The notes under the pieces are model-generated. The model was not told the origin of the DNA, ran no database searches, and saw only the letters and a list, made by a program, of their open reading frames with translations. A DNA stretch of 64,000 nucleotides from Temnothorax longispinosus (Eukaryota; Arthropoda; Insecta; Hymenoptera; Formicidae), in assembly GCF_030848805.1 (NCBI RefSeq), contig NC_092367.1:16983692-17047691 (forward strand). The letters run 5' to 3'. Position 1 is the first letter of the stretch. Each line of letters starts with the position of its first letter. The translations under genes were made by a program, and so were the position numbers. Positions 40,383 to 52,608 of the stretch are shown piece by piece.

Positions 40383-41312
40383 GTGAGTGACATCTATTTC
40401 TATTGTCTGTGCATGTTTTTTCAATATATTTACACCTCTCTCATCATTTAATCACTCTCGTTATTACATCGAAAAATGTAATGGGAGTTATTTTAATTTA
40501 TTCGGATGAATTTATGCGTTAATCGATTACGGCAGCATCATTTGCTTGTTATCCTCGTAAGCCTGGCGTGTTAACATCATGTTGCATCAGGTTCCACGTA
40601 ACATACGCAATCGAACAATTGGTCAGTTTAATCCTTTGTGACGAGCGAGAACGTCGCTGCAACCAGCGTAAATACGGTATACATTCGAAATACTCTGTCA
40701 TTGTAGAAGAGCCCCTGAAAATCTATGCTGTTTTCCCGGGGAAAGGGGTTGTTCTCTGCACTTGATCGGAAAGTACTTATTCATGCATTTGTACTTTTAT
40801 TGTACACATATATCCTAAAGGACTAGTTTAGCTGTACATAAGGCTTAATCGGAATTTGTTGCAGTCTCTGCTTTAAAAAATGGATGAAAATAGTATAAGT
40901 TAAATTTGATTTAGAATTACAAAAGATGTCGTTAGAAACTTTCTTAGACGTTGTTCTTGAGTCATATCGATTTATATTTATTATCAGAGTACTATGATTC
41001 ATTTCATGATTGGTATCATGAGCCCTAGACATATACTTAGCTTTTTAATGCAAGATCAGCATTGTATCTCGCCGTGGCGGAAATATATTAAATAACGAGC
41101 GGCCGGGGAAACGCTCCATTAATAAGACAGGGTGTACACGTAGCGTTTGACTGTAGCCAGCTCGGAAAACTCTTTGACGTTGCTTATCGGCGGTGCCGAC
41201 GAGTGGCCTCCGGGGCAAGTAATCGGCGATACAAAATGAAAAACGCTGATAATTTAAGCGTGGGGCCCTCCGCTCGGTCGATCGAGACGGCGAGGGGAAT
41301 GGACAGAACAAT

Positions 41313-41343
<31 letters not shown>

Positions 41344-41347
41344 GATA
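41313..41347. repeat. AGAAAG/AG purine tract
   Basis: Interrupted (AG)n with AAAG units. Opposite-strand frames become Leu/Ser-rich and mimic a membrane segment. Confidence 0.9.
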
Positions 41348-42993
41348 TGGGCGGAATAATCCAGGGCGTTATTTTATTCGTTGCTGCGGCGCAGTCGATG
41401 CACAAAGTTTTCATAAACGTTGCTCGTGGGCACGTTGAATGCGCGCGTCTCTCTCTCTCTTTCCTCTCTCTTCTCTCCTCTGGCCTCGCGAGAGAGCTCT
41501 TCTGCTTCCTCTCTCGCTCGCAGCATGCGGCAGACAACGGTTAATCAATGGGCTTCAAGCGCAGGCTCGCATCCCGGGATCTTTCCTGATGGACAGCGGC
41601 AACAGCAGCAACAACACGCGCCCACCCGTGGGAGGGTGAGGGAAAGGCGCGAGAGAGGGAAAGAGCGAAACAAAGGGGAGGGAAGAGGAGGGCGTATCGA
41701 GAATTAGATGAAGAGAGGAGGGATGAAACGAAGATAGAGGGAGAGCGAGAGTGGGCGAGAGCGCCGCGGGCGTGTAAAACTAGCGAACAATTTAAACTCC
41801 CCTTTCAAGTCGCGGCTTTGTTTATGCGGACGAAAATAATTCGTCCGTGTGTCCGTCTCTTCGTCCGACGTGGGCGCGAAAATAAACGCGGATATACATA
41901 TTGCACGCGCGTGAATTCGCGTATGCATATAGCGAACGTTGCCCATATCTATATAATTTGGGAAACAGTTCTACAGGGAATCCGGCGCAAAATTGAAACT
42001 TTGAAAGATTAACTCGGACGTTACACGAATTTATTTTTACTTGGTCACTCGAAAATCGTCTGATGAGTGTCCCATCCGTTGAGAATCGCGATCGGTCCAC
42101 GGGATGATTTTGCGAAGCCAAAATGTTTAGTTATCAGAAAATTCCGTAGTTGAGCATTTTGAGTCCTCGTAAAACTTACGGCGTACTTAATAGCGCACGG
42201 GCGAAAGACAGAAATAAACGCTATACCGGCGTCGCACATCGAATGCAATGTTCGCCGCAAAATGACGTTAACGTTGCGGCGAACAATCGGTAAGGAAGTC
42301 AGAACGGGGGAAAGGCTCTTCTCTCTACGAAATTAGTCTCGAATCGCGCGGCCTGTCGGTTTCACCGTCAAGTAAGAGAATTACTTTCGAACTCGCAGAC
42401 CGATAAAACAGGCCCTCTCTCATTCGCCACCGCGCGACTCGATTCTACTCGACTCGCCTCGGCACGGCGGGACTTAAAAACTTTCCGCACTCTCTTACCC
42501 TCGTAAATGAGAGAGCCACCTGGACGCTCGGTTTTATGGTCCATTTGCATCCGGCTTTAAAAGTGCCGTCAAAAGAATCTTGCAATTAAAGGCACGGTCG
42601 TGGCGCATCTTCGGGAATATCGCCCGGCCGTCGTTTTTCGGCAGCGTCAATTCGCGAAATTCCCGTCCGTCTCTCTCGTAGCCTGCGGGAAATAGCAGGA
42701 ATCCCTCCCGATCTCGTGACGTTCGAAAATCGTTAACTCCGTCCGTTAAAACAATTGCCAATTAGCCGTTTTTCGATTATCGAAGCGTCGCGCTTGTGAC
42801 GGCGGACAGCATATTAGTTTTGCGATGTTGAATACGGATCATATCGCTCTATCGATACGCCGAGTTTTTTCTCCGGCATGGAAAAGATTTCAAATCGGCA
42901 TATAGCGTATTTCCAGACACGTCGAACGGACGTTAGAACGGAGCTCACCCGCAAAATTGGACGAATCACGGGGATGAAGGGTGGGAGAAATGA

Positions 42994-43012
42994 ACGGACG
43001 GACGGACGGACG
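42994..43012. repeat. (GGAC)n tetranucleotide repeat
   Basis: ACGGACGGACGGACGGAC-type run, next to the similar GACGGACG words common in this CpG-rich patch. Confidence 0.9.
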
Positions 43013-44912
43013 ACATTGCACACACGTACTGCATTCGCACGAAATGAGGGTGAGAAGAAAAATGCAAGGAGAGGAACGCGAGAGGGGGCAAAACTTCCAG
43101 CGAGATTGGATCCCTGAAAGTAGTTCGTGCTGGCTCCACCTGATTACCAGTTTCGCTGATGGATTCTTAGACCCCTTTGGAGAGCTGCCCCTCACACTCG
43201 GTCCTCGTTATCGTTCTCTCGCTTTGCCGATCCGCGATTGTCCGCACCCTCCTCGAAAATCGTTCTAAGCGCTCCCCAATACCAGCCGATCGCGCTTTAT
43301 GGTCGGTTCTCTTTTAATAAATCGATGATTTCGTACACCGGTGTACCTTCCGCCGAATGCACGTGATAGTGCACGAGACGCACAGAATCTATTGCATCTG
43401 CGAATTGCGTACAATGCAAGCACGGAATATCAGTATAGATTGAACCGAAAGCTTCCCGAAGTATAGAATAATATTTTTCGATCAACGTTTACGCGAGTGA
43501 ATTTTCTATAACGTTGAAAAATATCGATCTAGGAAAACACTTGCGATAAGAAATATTGCGATATCTACAACAAGTTACGTTAGAAACCCAAAGGGTGTAA
43601 TGATTGCGTAATTGCGAAGATGTTAGGTAGACGTGACGAACGTGAGCCACGCAATTCGAAACGAATCTATTAACAATCGGTGGAGGGAAGGGAGAGAAAG
43701 GGAATGAAATTAAAACAGAAGCCGGAAACAAACCTCAAACCATTGCGTCGCACTAACTCAGCTTGCGGGAAAAAAAATTCTGATACGCTGGCAAAACCAA
43801 TTATTTTGCGGAATGCAGCTTGCGGTTCATTTAACGCAACGTGGCTACCTGATATTTTATATAAAACTGTCCACCGGTGTGTGGAGGGTTGAATCAGTCG
43901 CGGTCGCAGTGACCGCACTGGTCACCGTCATTCCACCAACAATGTTCACGACTTTTTTAAATTCTCGTGTTACGCAAAAGGATATTCTCGGCATTGATCA
44001 CCATTGGTTCGACCGCATTGATCATCTATCGTATCGCATTACGCGGCAGATTCTTTTGTTATCGATCCCCCATTATATCTAAATTAAAACGTGGATCAAA
44101 CACGTGCAAGCGGTGATAATTATTGTCCCAGCAATAGCAATATTTAGGAGATTGTTTTGTCGATAGATTTCACAATTTTGCGTCAGTAATGAAATGAGAT
44201 TAGACAAGTTTTTAAAATATCAATATTTTATTTGCTTTTTAAAGTACATTTCAATAACACACAAACTCGAGCCTGGAAATACTAAGAATGGATCGACTGA
44301 ATGTTGTACGAAGTTAATTATCGTCGGGTATTTTCTCCTTATTTTGCGGTTACCGATTGATTGACGCGATGCTTAAATTGATTAAACGTGAATCGTGACG
44401 CTTGATGCGCGATTACGGTAAAAGACAACTACCTATGATATATACTTATAATAAACGACGCCGCTGTCAATTAACGAACGAAAGTTTAATCGCGCTATGT
44501 ATAAACCGCGAACGGAAGGAATATTACTTGAGATTTTCTTCCCTGTGGCGTATAATCGAATTAAGTGTGACTCTTCAACTTAAATCCCGTCACTCGTTTA
44601 AAAAGTAATCTTTAGTTTCACTGAAGATTGTCTCCGTTAACCGTTCTTCATTAGCAAATTGGCCAGCAAAGGTCGGCATCCCTCATTAAGGATACACCGT
44701 GCCGTACCGAAAAGTTTTCGAACTAATTTACCGTAACTTCCTGTCGTGAAAGCTCTCTCTCTCTCTCCTTTCCTTATATTAAATAAAAATTTCAGTAATG
44801 GCATTCTTGTGCAGCATCCAATTTGCGAAGATTACATTCCCCGCCGGATACCGCCAGAGGATCGAAGGAGGTTAACTATCCATAAGCTCGGAGGGAGACA
44901 CACTTCCCTTAA

Positions 44913-44940
44913 TCTTTATTTCCGCGCATCTTTATTTCCG
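44913..44940 (+). repeat. Direct repeat ATCTTTATTTCCG
   Basis: Two copies of ATCTTTATTTCCG separated by CGC or less. Small, of unknown origin. Confidence 0.7.
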
Positions 44941-45304
44941 ATTGCTGCACTCTCTTATCAGAATTTTGATCTCAAGCTCGTCGGATTACTGTTGTTTCGC
45001 GTCGATTCAACACTCGTTTATCTATATATTAACACAAAATCGCCAACGATCAGCGTGTAATTGGCTTAGCACATCTACGTTTCTATCTCTATTATGTACA
45101 AGGCGCGAGAGACGTTTAGGTATAAAGGCACATGTTCATTCCTCTGCAGAAATCGCTTACAAACGTTACGGACGACGGACGTTGCACAAGATCGCAAAAC
45201 GTGCGCGCTTCACTCACAGTTTTAACAAATAACTAATTAACACTACGAGCTCGAGCGTGTGCTCGAGAGAAGGAGAGCCTCGGAGTATGATTGTTAGTGT
45301 CGTA

Positions 45305-45644
45305 CACGGAGAGAATTTTCTCTTAAAATTTACCCTGAAATCATGGTAGTTGTGGGACAACATTTACCACCAAGAATTTTATGCGAGCTATTCTGATTAA
45401 TATCAACCATAATAAAAAACATTAATATCTATTACATTAAAATATAAAATATGTTTGATATAATTTTACTAAAATATATCTAGGAAATTTCAATAATTTT
45501 TCAAAATTTACCAATCTGCTTGGTAATTTTTATCACGGTGTTTGTAAAATGTCTTTTGTACATATTAAAAATTCCTTGGTTGCCAAGTTGTCCCAAATTT
45601 GTAGTGAATTTAAGGGTAAAATATAACAAAAAATTCTCTCCGTA
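45305..45644. mobile_element. Foldback MITE with long inverted arms
   Basis: Seen: the left end ACGGAGAGAATTTT and the inverted right end agree for about 36 bp with about 6 mismatches. The match resumes further in around GGGACAAC and CCAAGGAATTTT, so each arm is at least about 80 nt. TA lies immediately outside both ends (45303-45304 and 45645-45646), suggesting TA duplication as made by Tc1/mariner-type transposases. The 340-bp interior is AT-rich and non-coding. The superfamily is inferred from the TA only. Confidence 0.75.
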
Positions 45645-47079
45645 TATGTACCGTTTTTTCTGCCCGACGAAAAGTCGTGGCCCGCGTAACTTGATTCAGG
45701 AGAGTTGCGACCGATTGTGCGCGATTGTGCTCGTACTCGTTTGTTAACGTGACGAGAATTCGTCGCGCGATGCTCTCGCATTTCAGCGCTTTTTTTCCGC
45801 GCGGGCCGCAACAATATCGCGCATCTCGCACGACGCGCCATTACTAATTGCCGGCAAAAGCCTGCCGATGTCATCGTGTGCGTGTTGCGTGGTACTTTAC
45901 TCGGGCATCGCAATCGGCGGGCATGCACAATCGTATTATCGGCTATTGATTTCGGGAAGCATCGACTTGTGCGCTCGTAAATGCCGTCCACGCGCGAAAC
46001 GCATTCGATTCCTTCCTTCAGCACAGCTCGCCGCGCAAAGCGAATAGCGTTGCGCATTATCGCGAAAATTCGATCGTTCTTCCGTTCGGATAATTACTCG
46101 GATTAAATGATCGTTTCCTTACACTTCTCTTAACATACGTATTATTAGTATCTTATTTGCATTCTTAAGAGTTTGAGCTGTTGGCCGAAACAGTAATATA
46201 AATTGCAATATCTTTTTAATTTATGAAGAGAAGAATTTTACTCGCATCTTTTTTATGTTATGTTGGGAATTATACTCGAAAAGTAATATAAAAATATAAT
46301 TTATCTCTTCTCGCACGGTCACAGTTTATACTACCGTTTCGTCCAACAACTTGTAGAATAATGTTAACAGGCTAACAATATTCAACTAGTCTTTTATGCG
46401 TTTTGCAATCGGTATTATTTTTACAATAACGCATTAACAATATTTTGGCGATACTGGACTATTTATATAGGCGTTTTCTATTACTTTAGTGTTTGAAGAC
46501 CCCTTCTCGACGGCGACCACAAGAAAACGATTAAACGCTGTTGAACTCCTCGCAGTAGGAACACTACTGATATTAATCCCCGTTTATAGATCGACAAATA
46601 TAATTTAACGTACAAAACGTCGTCATCTGAAAATAAAAAGGAAACCGCAACATCCGTTAATCCATCAAATAGACTATAGCGCAGTCGGAGCGTCCAACGG
46701 AGTCGTGTCCGGGTTTGATGATCGATCATGGAGCACTCGGTTGATTTTCCCGCAGGTGTGTCGGTGGCACGTATTGCCCGTATCGATGGCTACTTCCGCC
46801 GTAACGATCAACTTCCGAGGTTTCTTGTCCATCGACGAGGCGCTGGAAAGAGAAAGAGAGAGAGAAAAATGTCCGTCGATGAGAGACGTCTGTAAAGCGT
46901 CGATCGAAAGAAGAGAAGACGAAGGAAGACGACTCGACTTTCCCGTAAACTCGAGCGGGATCTCATCAACGATTAAGAACCGCATCGGGTGGAGGACGCT
47001 TTTCCGCGTCGGGCGGTTCCTTCCGTCAGAAGGGAAGGCTGATCGCAGACGGAAGTCGCGCTGCACCTCCGGTTCCTCT
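45645..47079. other. No supported gene; region past the CBM14 gene end
   Basis: This lies between the foldback MITE and the candidate poly(A) signal of the CBM14 gene. Overlapping frames at 46674-47208 on both strands look like a shared artefact of low stop density and have no domain features. Confidence 0.55.
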
Positions 47080-47085
47080 TTTATT
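47080..47085 (-). terminator. Candidate poly(A) signal (AATAAA) for the CBM14 gene
   Basis: The plus strand reads TTTATT here, so the minus strand reads AATAAA about 660 bp past the stop codon at 47746. It is the first canonical hexamer I find downstream of the stop. The interval 47086-47745 would then be the 3' UTR; open frames there overlap on both strands and have no coding character. The call rests on the hexamer and its position only. Confidence 0.35.
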
Positions 47086-47745
47086 GACGCAGCGGTGCTC
47101 ATCACACATTTCCTCTCATTCTCCCCCGCTCTAGAATGGCAGGGACGTTCTTCGCCTTCGGCGAGGATCGCTTCGATATTCATTGGGCAAAGATTTATCC
47201 ACCGGTAATCTTCCCGGAACGCTCATCGCGCGATTCAGCGACTCGAGTGCGCTATCGTCGACAGCGCGGGCCTCCCCCCGCGATACTCTCGCGACGACCT
47301 TTCGCAGAATCCACGATTGTCACGGATAATCGCGCCGTCGTGCTCTCCTCGCGATCGGCAATCGTCAGATGCCTCTCCAACGTCTCCTCGTTTCCTTTGA
47401 AAGTTCCGCAGTCGTGATAGGGCCCAGGCACGAATCCCACGCTCTGGCTTCTCTCGATCGATGTGACAGAATAGTTAAGTGACTGCGATTGCTTCCGCGT
47501 TCGGAGAAAGGTATGAAAATCCGAGTTCGTGAATTTTTTAAAGAAAGACAGAATAATTTTCTGCACGTATCTGGAGACTCGGCGAGATATTGTTGCGTCG
47601 CGGTAATCTCGCAACGTTTTTCTGCGATTTCCTGTATCGCGAGGGAAGTACTTTCCTTCTGACGACGGTGATTGCGTTTCCCCTCTTTCTCTCTCTCCTT
47701 CTCTTCGTTTCGAGACGAGTATCGCGTGCCGTCCGCCCGCCCGCT

Positions 47746-48092
47746 TCATTTCCTACGCACGAAGATATTCTCCAGAAGCTCCTTCGTGATCAGTCGGTGA
47801 GGTCTGGTCGGGCTCTCCGTGGGCGTACCGTAAAGTCGACTGTTGATGGCGTAGAGCTTCGGGCTAAGCTCGCACCTCACGTTGAACCACCAGTCGCAGA
47901 CGAAGACCGCCTGGCTGAATTGCGTGCCGTTCGGACAGAGAAACGTTGCTTGTCGACCGTCTATGTCGCAATAATGCCACGCCTGGCATCTCGTCTCTAC
48001 GTCGGCGAAGAAGCCGGGGTAGGACTGGTCATCACAGTAGAAATTCGTGTAAGGCACCTTTCCCAGCACCGGGTAATCCGTGCCTGGTCGAC
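47746..48092 (-). CDS. Terminal coding exon of a secreted single-CBM14 chitin-binding protein
   Basis: Seen: the exon encodes 114 residues plus a TGA stop (47746-47748), and its first codon is split with the upstream exon. It begins at an AG (48094-48093, minus strand) preceded by TTATTGCAATTGC. The peptide opens RPGTDYPVLGKVPYTNFYC and has six cysteines spaced C-x15-C-x5-C-x10-C-x12-C-x7-C, with aromatic motifs QAWHYC, FLCPNGT and FVCDWWFNVRC. That is the Pfam CBM14 / peritrophin-A pattern, in which three disulfides hold an extracellular chitin-binding fold. A basic tail of about 38 residues follows, ending near ELLENIFVRRK. Known: proteins of this type bind chitin or N-acetylglucosamine polymers in cuticle, peritrophic matrix or extracellular matrix. 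Inferred: this is one conserved domain at the C-terminus of a longer secreted protein. Drosophila mind-the-gap-type proteins are a possible orthologue group, but I cannot confirm this, so no symbol is given. The partner exon is 58852-59043. Confidence 0.93.
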
Positions 48093-49302
48093 CTGCAATT
48101 GCAATAAGTGCCGTAAGTCCTTCTACATCTGACATGATCGATACGGATACTAACACAACAAAAGTATTTTAACAGCAAACTATTAAATACCTAGATAAAA
48201 TTAATACTATATATATTTTATATTTTTTTCTAAATATTAATGAAGATATATTTGATGAATCGAAATAATAATTAATATTTTAACTATGCGGTTTTCGATG
48301 TTCAAATGCGTTTCATCGTCCTCCCCTGATATCGCATTCGATCGTATATTCGAGACCCTAAATAATTCACGGATTATTCCGATTGCAATTTCACCGCTCA
48401 CGGATTCCCTTTGCGTGAAGCTCGCGAGTGCACATAAAGCGCCGGACGATTTGGATGAGTTAGCTACTTAAATGAACGGACGCGGAGGGGTTAAACGACT
48501 CGATGCAACCACGGTTCTTTGCCTTTTCTCTATTTCCATTTCCATCTCTCCGTTTGCGGCCGCAGCCATTCGAATCTCATTGGAAAATCGCAGCCTCGCA
48601 TAGCTTCCTCGAACAATGGTGCGATTGTGTAATCGGAAACTAAGAGCAGATCAAGTATTTTGCTTAGATGAATTGAAAGCCAAGAGAAAGGAGAAATTAG
48701 AGATAAAAATACATATATAGGTATTTTATATGTCTAATAATTTTATGCTTATGTTGAAAGATTGCACTTGAAATAATTTTTGTGTGTCTAAACGTAATTA
48801 TATGTATCATGCTTTACGATTGGCGCAAAGGTAACAAATTCGGTCTTTCTAATTTTGTTGAAATTCTGATGTGACATATTTGGAACTTTTCCCGGGATCA
48901 AAACCGAAATATCTTCAATTTAATATCGGTAAACATAAGCAGGTGATCCTAGCGTCGCGGAGAGGGCGGTATCGCGATCAAAGGAGGTGGAAACAAAGGG
49001 TAGACAACTCGAAGCTGTTCGCGTCATGGTTGGAAGAGGTTCGGAAGCGCCATTAAAATAGCCCGAGAAAGCGCCCTCGAGGTCTTCCACCTACATCCTT
49101 ACCGCCACTTTTCTATCCTCATCCCTGCTGTCTCTTCCCCGTCGTTCGAGGCTCGGCGGAAAACGAAATAATTAGACCGTCACGGTGTATGGGCACACCT
49201 TCGAAAGGGGTGAATAGCTCGAGAACGAGAATACGTTCGACGTGGTATTGTCGTAGATTCTACCGAAGTTATAATTACGCGGACCCAAACCACGGACCGG
49301 GA

Positions 49303-49374
49303 TGAGGATGAGAGAGAAGGAGAGAGAGAGAGAGGGGGGGGAAGAGGGAGAAAGAGAAAGGACAGAGGAGGGTA
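49303..49374. repeat. Purine-only tract, (AG)n with G run
   Basis: About 70 bp is almost entirely purine on the plus strand, including AGAGAGAG and GGGGGGGG. It lies in the CBM14 intron. Confidence 0.9.
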
Positions 49375-49593
49375 GTTTAGCGAGCGGAAGCGAGACGGCG
49401 AGCGTTTATTCCATGCGGGTACGCAGAATCTCTTCCGCTGACAAAACAGGATCGGACAAGCGACGCAAGGTGTGAATTTCGTATGGATGTCGGTGAGACA
49501 CGGTCGGGTTTATGCGACCGCGTCGGTAGGTGCACGTTCTGTATACGTTCCCGGGGTGTTGCGCGCGTACAGACCGGTCCATTTCGTCGCTCG

Positions 49594-49651
49594 TATTGCA
49601 TCCCATCGTATCACATCGCATCGCTTCGGCATCGCGTCGCGTCGCATCGGT
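49594..49651. repeat. Degenerate CATCG/CGTCG pentamer repeat
   Basis: ATCGTATCACATCGCATCGC and following words form an imperfect five-base periodicity. It holds overlapping frames open in all plus frames and explains the cluster of spurious ORFs here. Confidence 0.8.
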
Positions 49652-50292
49652 ATTCCTGCAGGCACTCGAGATGAAACCTGGCCAATCCATTGTTTTCAGC
49701 AAACTTGAACGACTTTCCGCCGAGTGAAACTAACGCGAGAATTTCTTGATTTGCGAGAAACTCAATAGTATAAGTTAATGCATTATCAGACAATAATAAA
49801 AATGCTACAGTAGCTAAACGATTGTGAGATATCCTTGTAAAAAAGTGTTGATAAAAATGAATTAAAGTCTAATTATTTAACAGAACTTTATGCTTCTGTC
49901 TCTTGAAGCAATCACTTTCAGTTAATTTATAGGAACAATTCACACATAAATAGTTTAAACTTGGTGGATACAAATAAGAACTCCATGTATATGAAATAAC
50001 ATTTGTCGTACATTAAAAGAATTTACACTTTTTGTCATTAAATATTATGTGAAGGGCTTTAATTTTAGAGTATCTTAGTTAAAGCATGTTTCTCAAAATT
50101 TATACGAGGATAGTTTCGTTATACATCTACTATGAAAACCTAACTATTCCATTCTGTATAGTTTCTACGTTCTACCTCTGAGAGACAATTTCCGTCTTCG
50201 TCACACGCTCTCGTGAACGACAGCATTTCTGCCCGACGAAACTAAGCTTGTCACCCGATGAGATTCGAATAGTTGAACCGACAGAGACGCGA

Positions 50293-50317
50293 ATAGAGAG
50301 AGAGAGAGAGGGGGGGG
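50293..50317. repeat. (AG)n plus G run
   Basis: A short AG microsatellite running into GGGGGGG, intronic to the CBM14 gene. Confidence 0.9.
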
Positions 50318-50482
50318 ATTAGGGAAGGAGAGATAGAGGGTTGTTCACAACCCGAAGACAAAACGAGATGCTACATTGTTGCAAAATTGTTTAAATAAAT
50401 GCTCGAAAGAAAACAGTCTTCTTGTAATCGCTAAGAAGTTCTCCTGCACCACTGAAATTACAGGGTGACTATAGGTATACGT

Positions 50483-50584
50483 AGATGATAACACGGCGCT
50501 CATTATATCGCATCCTGCAAAGCGCTACTAAGGATAGATGATAATGGTGCTCATTATATCGTGTCCTGCAAAATATTACTAAGG
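50483..50584. repeat. Two-copy tandem duplication, unit about 50 bp
   Basis: Copy one (50483-50533) and copy two (50536-50584) share AGATGATAA, GCTCATTATATCG, TCCTGCAAA and TACTAAGG in order, with substitutions between. The divergence suggests an old duplication. It is intronic to the CBM14 gene. A smaller 12-bp direct repeat, AGATAACAGTCG twice, follows at 50724-50747. Confidence 0.85.
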
Positions 50585-51860
50585 AAATGAGATGGGTATC
50601 TTTCGTATTAATGTTTATTATTTCAGTTTACCGCCTCCTTGATAATAACGATGATTATGATAATATTAGGAATTTGCGTTATGTGATGAAGTAATTTTAA
50701 AGCAACAGATCAGTCGAGATCAGAGATAACAGTCGAGATAACAGTCGAATCGTTTTCGACAGGAAAGACATAATTGATTAATTGTACTTTTAAGTGGAAT
50801 TATTCTGGAGGTCTTTGATATGAAACTTAACATTTAGAGCACGATTTAAGATTTATACTGATATTTTTTTACCCGTGCATTTAGGATGCAATCTTTCGTG
50901 GAGCTAACGAGGGAACTTTCTTCATAAGCGTCGACCTCGTTTTTAATTCCCTTCGTTAATCAGAGAAAATGCTGGTTCGCCACGGTATTTGTTATCCGAA
51001 TACTTTCTGTTATTACTTTAAGGGAACCGTGCGGGCTCAGCGATTCCATTCTTGGACGAATTTTACGCGTTTGGCACGCGACCAACGTCTCTCCGCGCGA
51101 CGACGGGACCGGTCTTGTTATCTTTCCCGTTGAGAGATCAGCTAGCGTACTCTCCTCTCGCGTGTAATCTTATAAAAGTCCTACGTCTCCCTCTCTTTCG
51201 GAAGTAAAACAGGAATCTTTAAAATCAGGAACTCGGACTCGCACCGCACCGACGGTCGCGAAGCTATACGTCGCCGAACGTCGTTTCCGGTAACGCCGCA
51301 AGATCCATGGCGGTTTTCTGGCTCCGCGTTTTATTTAACTTTATCGTAGGTCTTTTTACCCGAATCTATTCTTTCCCGGTCTATTTCGGTTGGCTGATTC
51401 TGAATTCATGATCGAACTGAATCATGAAAATCGTACTTCTTACGAAGAAGCGCTGCCCAATAAAATGTTGGAAAATGTTTTTAATATAGTTTTTTAATAT
51501 AGCAACATCTCGTTTAAAAAAAATATATATATAATTTTCTTAACGAACAGTATATACATTATACAGTTTTCGTATATTTTAGGTGATGTGAGATCGCTAT
51601 TTCCATATTTACAAACAATCTCGCTTTGTTATCTATTGTATTTTCGCTCGTTGTTTGGCAGCGCGATCCCCTTTTGCAATTCGAGCGCGCATCGCAAAGT
51701 CGATATTCCTTTCGCGACGAATAGCGAGCTTCCTCGGATGTATCGAGAGAGACGCAATGAAAAGTTCACGTCGAGACTTGGATCGCGCTGTGAAACTTCT
51801 GTCTCGAATTATTGAAGCAGAATAAATAAGCAAAACGGGACATACACGAAATCAGGGTAT

Positions 51861-51885
51861 CCTCTCTCCTCTCCTCTCCTCTCTT
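51861..51885. repeat. (CTCTC)n pentanucleotide repeat
   Basis: CTCTCCTCTCCTCTCCTCTC, four or more units, intronic. Confidence 0.92.
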
Positions 51886-52568
51886 CATCTTTTCCTTTCC
51901 GACTTTGCCTTTCTTCCTCGCTTCTTTCGCCATACATAGGAACTTCTAACAAGTACCGATAATAGACACTCCTCTCTCCCGACCTCGGTCGTTTCTCGTT
52001 GACGTTATTATTATTGCCGACAATTACGAAGACATCGAGTTTCCGGGGCAATGTCATATCTTCCCCTTTCTCACTTTTACCTCAATTGTCGAGTCATCTG
52101 CGAAAGATAAGTGACTGTGCTGCCATTTCCTTTTCCAATATCGCCACCACTGTTATACAAAAGTACTATAGCACATACGCGTACTAAAAGTACTACAGGT
52201 AGCACATACGCGAAAATGCAAGATCGAAGTAAGAACGCTTCGTGTTAGAAAGTCGCCGAATACCGCGCTTATCAACGTCACAGATTCGCGTCGCCGAGGC
52301 CAGTCATGGGTCAGTCGCTGTCAGATTGATTAACCTATTTGCTAGATGAAAGACGCGTAATTGCCTAACAACTTATTCGAGATAACGCGCTCGTTAATTC
52401 CAAATTGCGTGACGAGACTCGGCGCCGACATTTCTTGCGTATACACCGCGCGGATGCAAGTACATACCTATTTAAGCGCCTTGGTGCACTTGGCAGGTGA
52501 TCGAACGTCGATATCCGGCGAGAGAGGCGCACGGTTTGCTTTGTGCGGGTAACAACACAGGTGTCAAA

Positions 52569-52570
<2 letters not shown>

Positions 52571-52606
<36 letters not shown>
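52571..52606. repeat. (AG)n microsatellite, 36 bp
   Basis: A pure AG run in the CBM14 intron. The minus-strand frame across it reads Leu/Ser repeats and is not a real signal peptide. Confidence 0.97.

Positions 52607-52608
<2 letters not shown>

Larger units (their letters stand above)
40383..45302. other. No supported gene
   Basis: After the candidate ratchet site the sequence is AT-rich to about 41.0 kb, then CpG- and purine-rich to about 43.3 kb, then AT-rich again. Simple repeats are listed separately. No credible exon was recognised on either strand. Confidence 0.55.

Noticed and set aside
46674..47208. Overlapping 167- and 169-residue frames on both strands
   Set aside because: Simultaneous open frames on both strands with Ser/Arg bias and an (AG)n-derived Leu/Ser run. 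They probably cover the CBM14 3' UTR and beyond.
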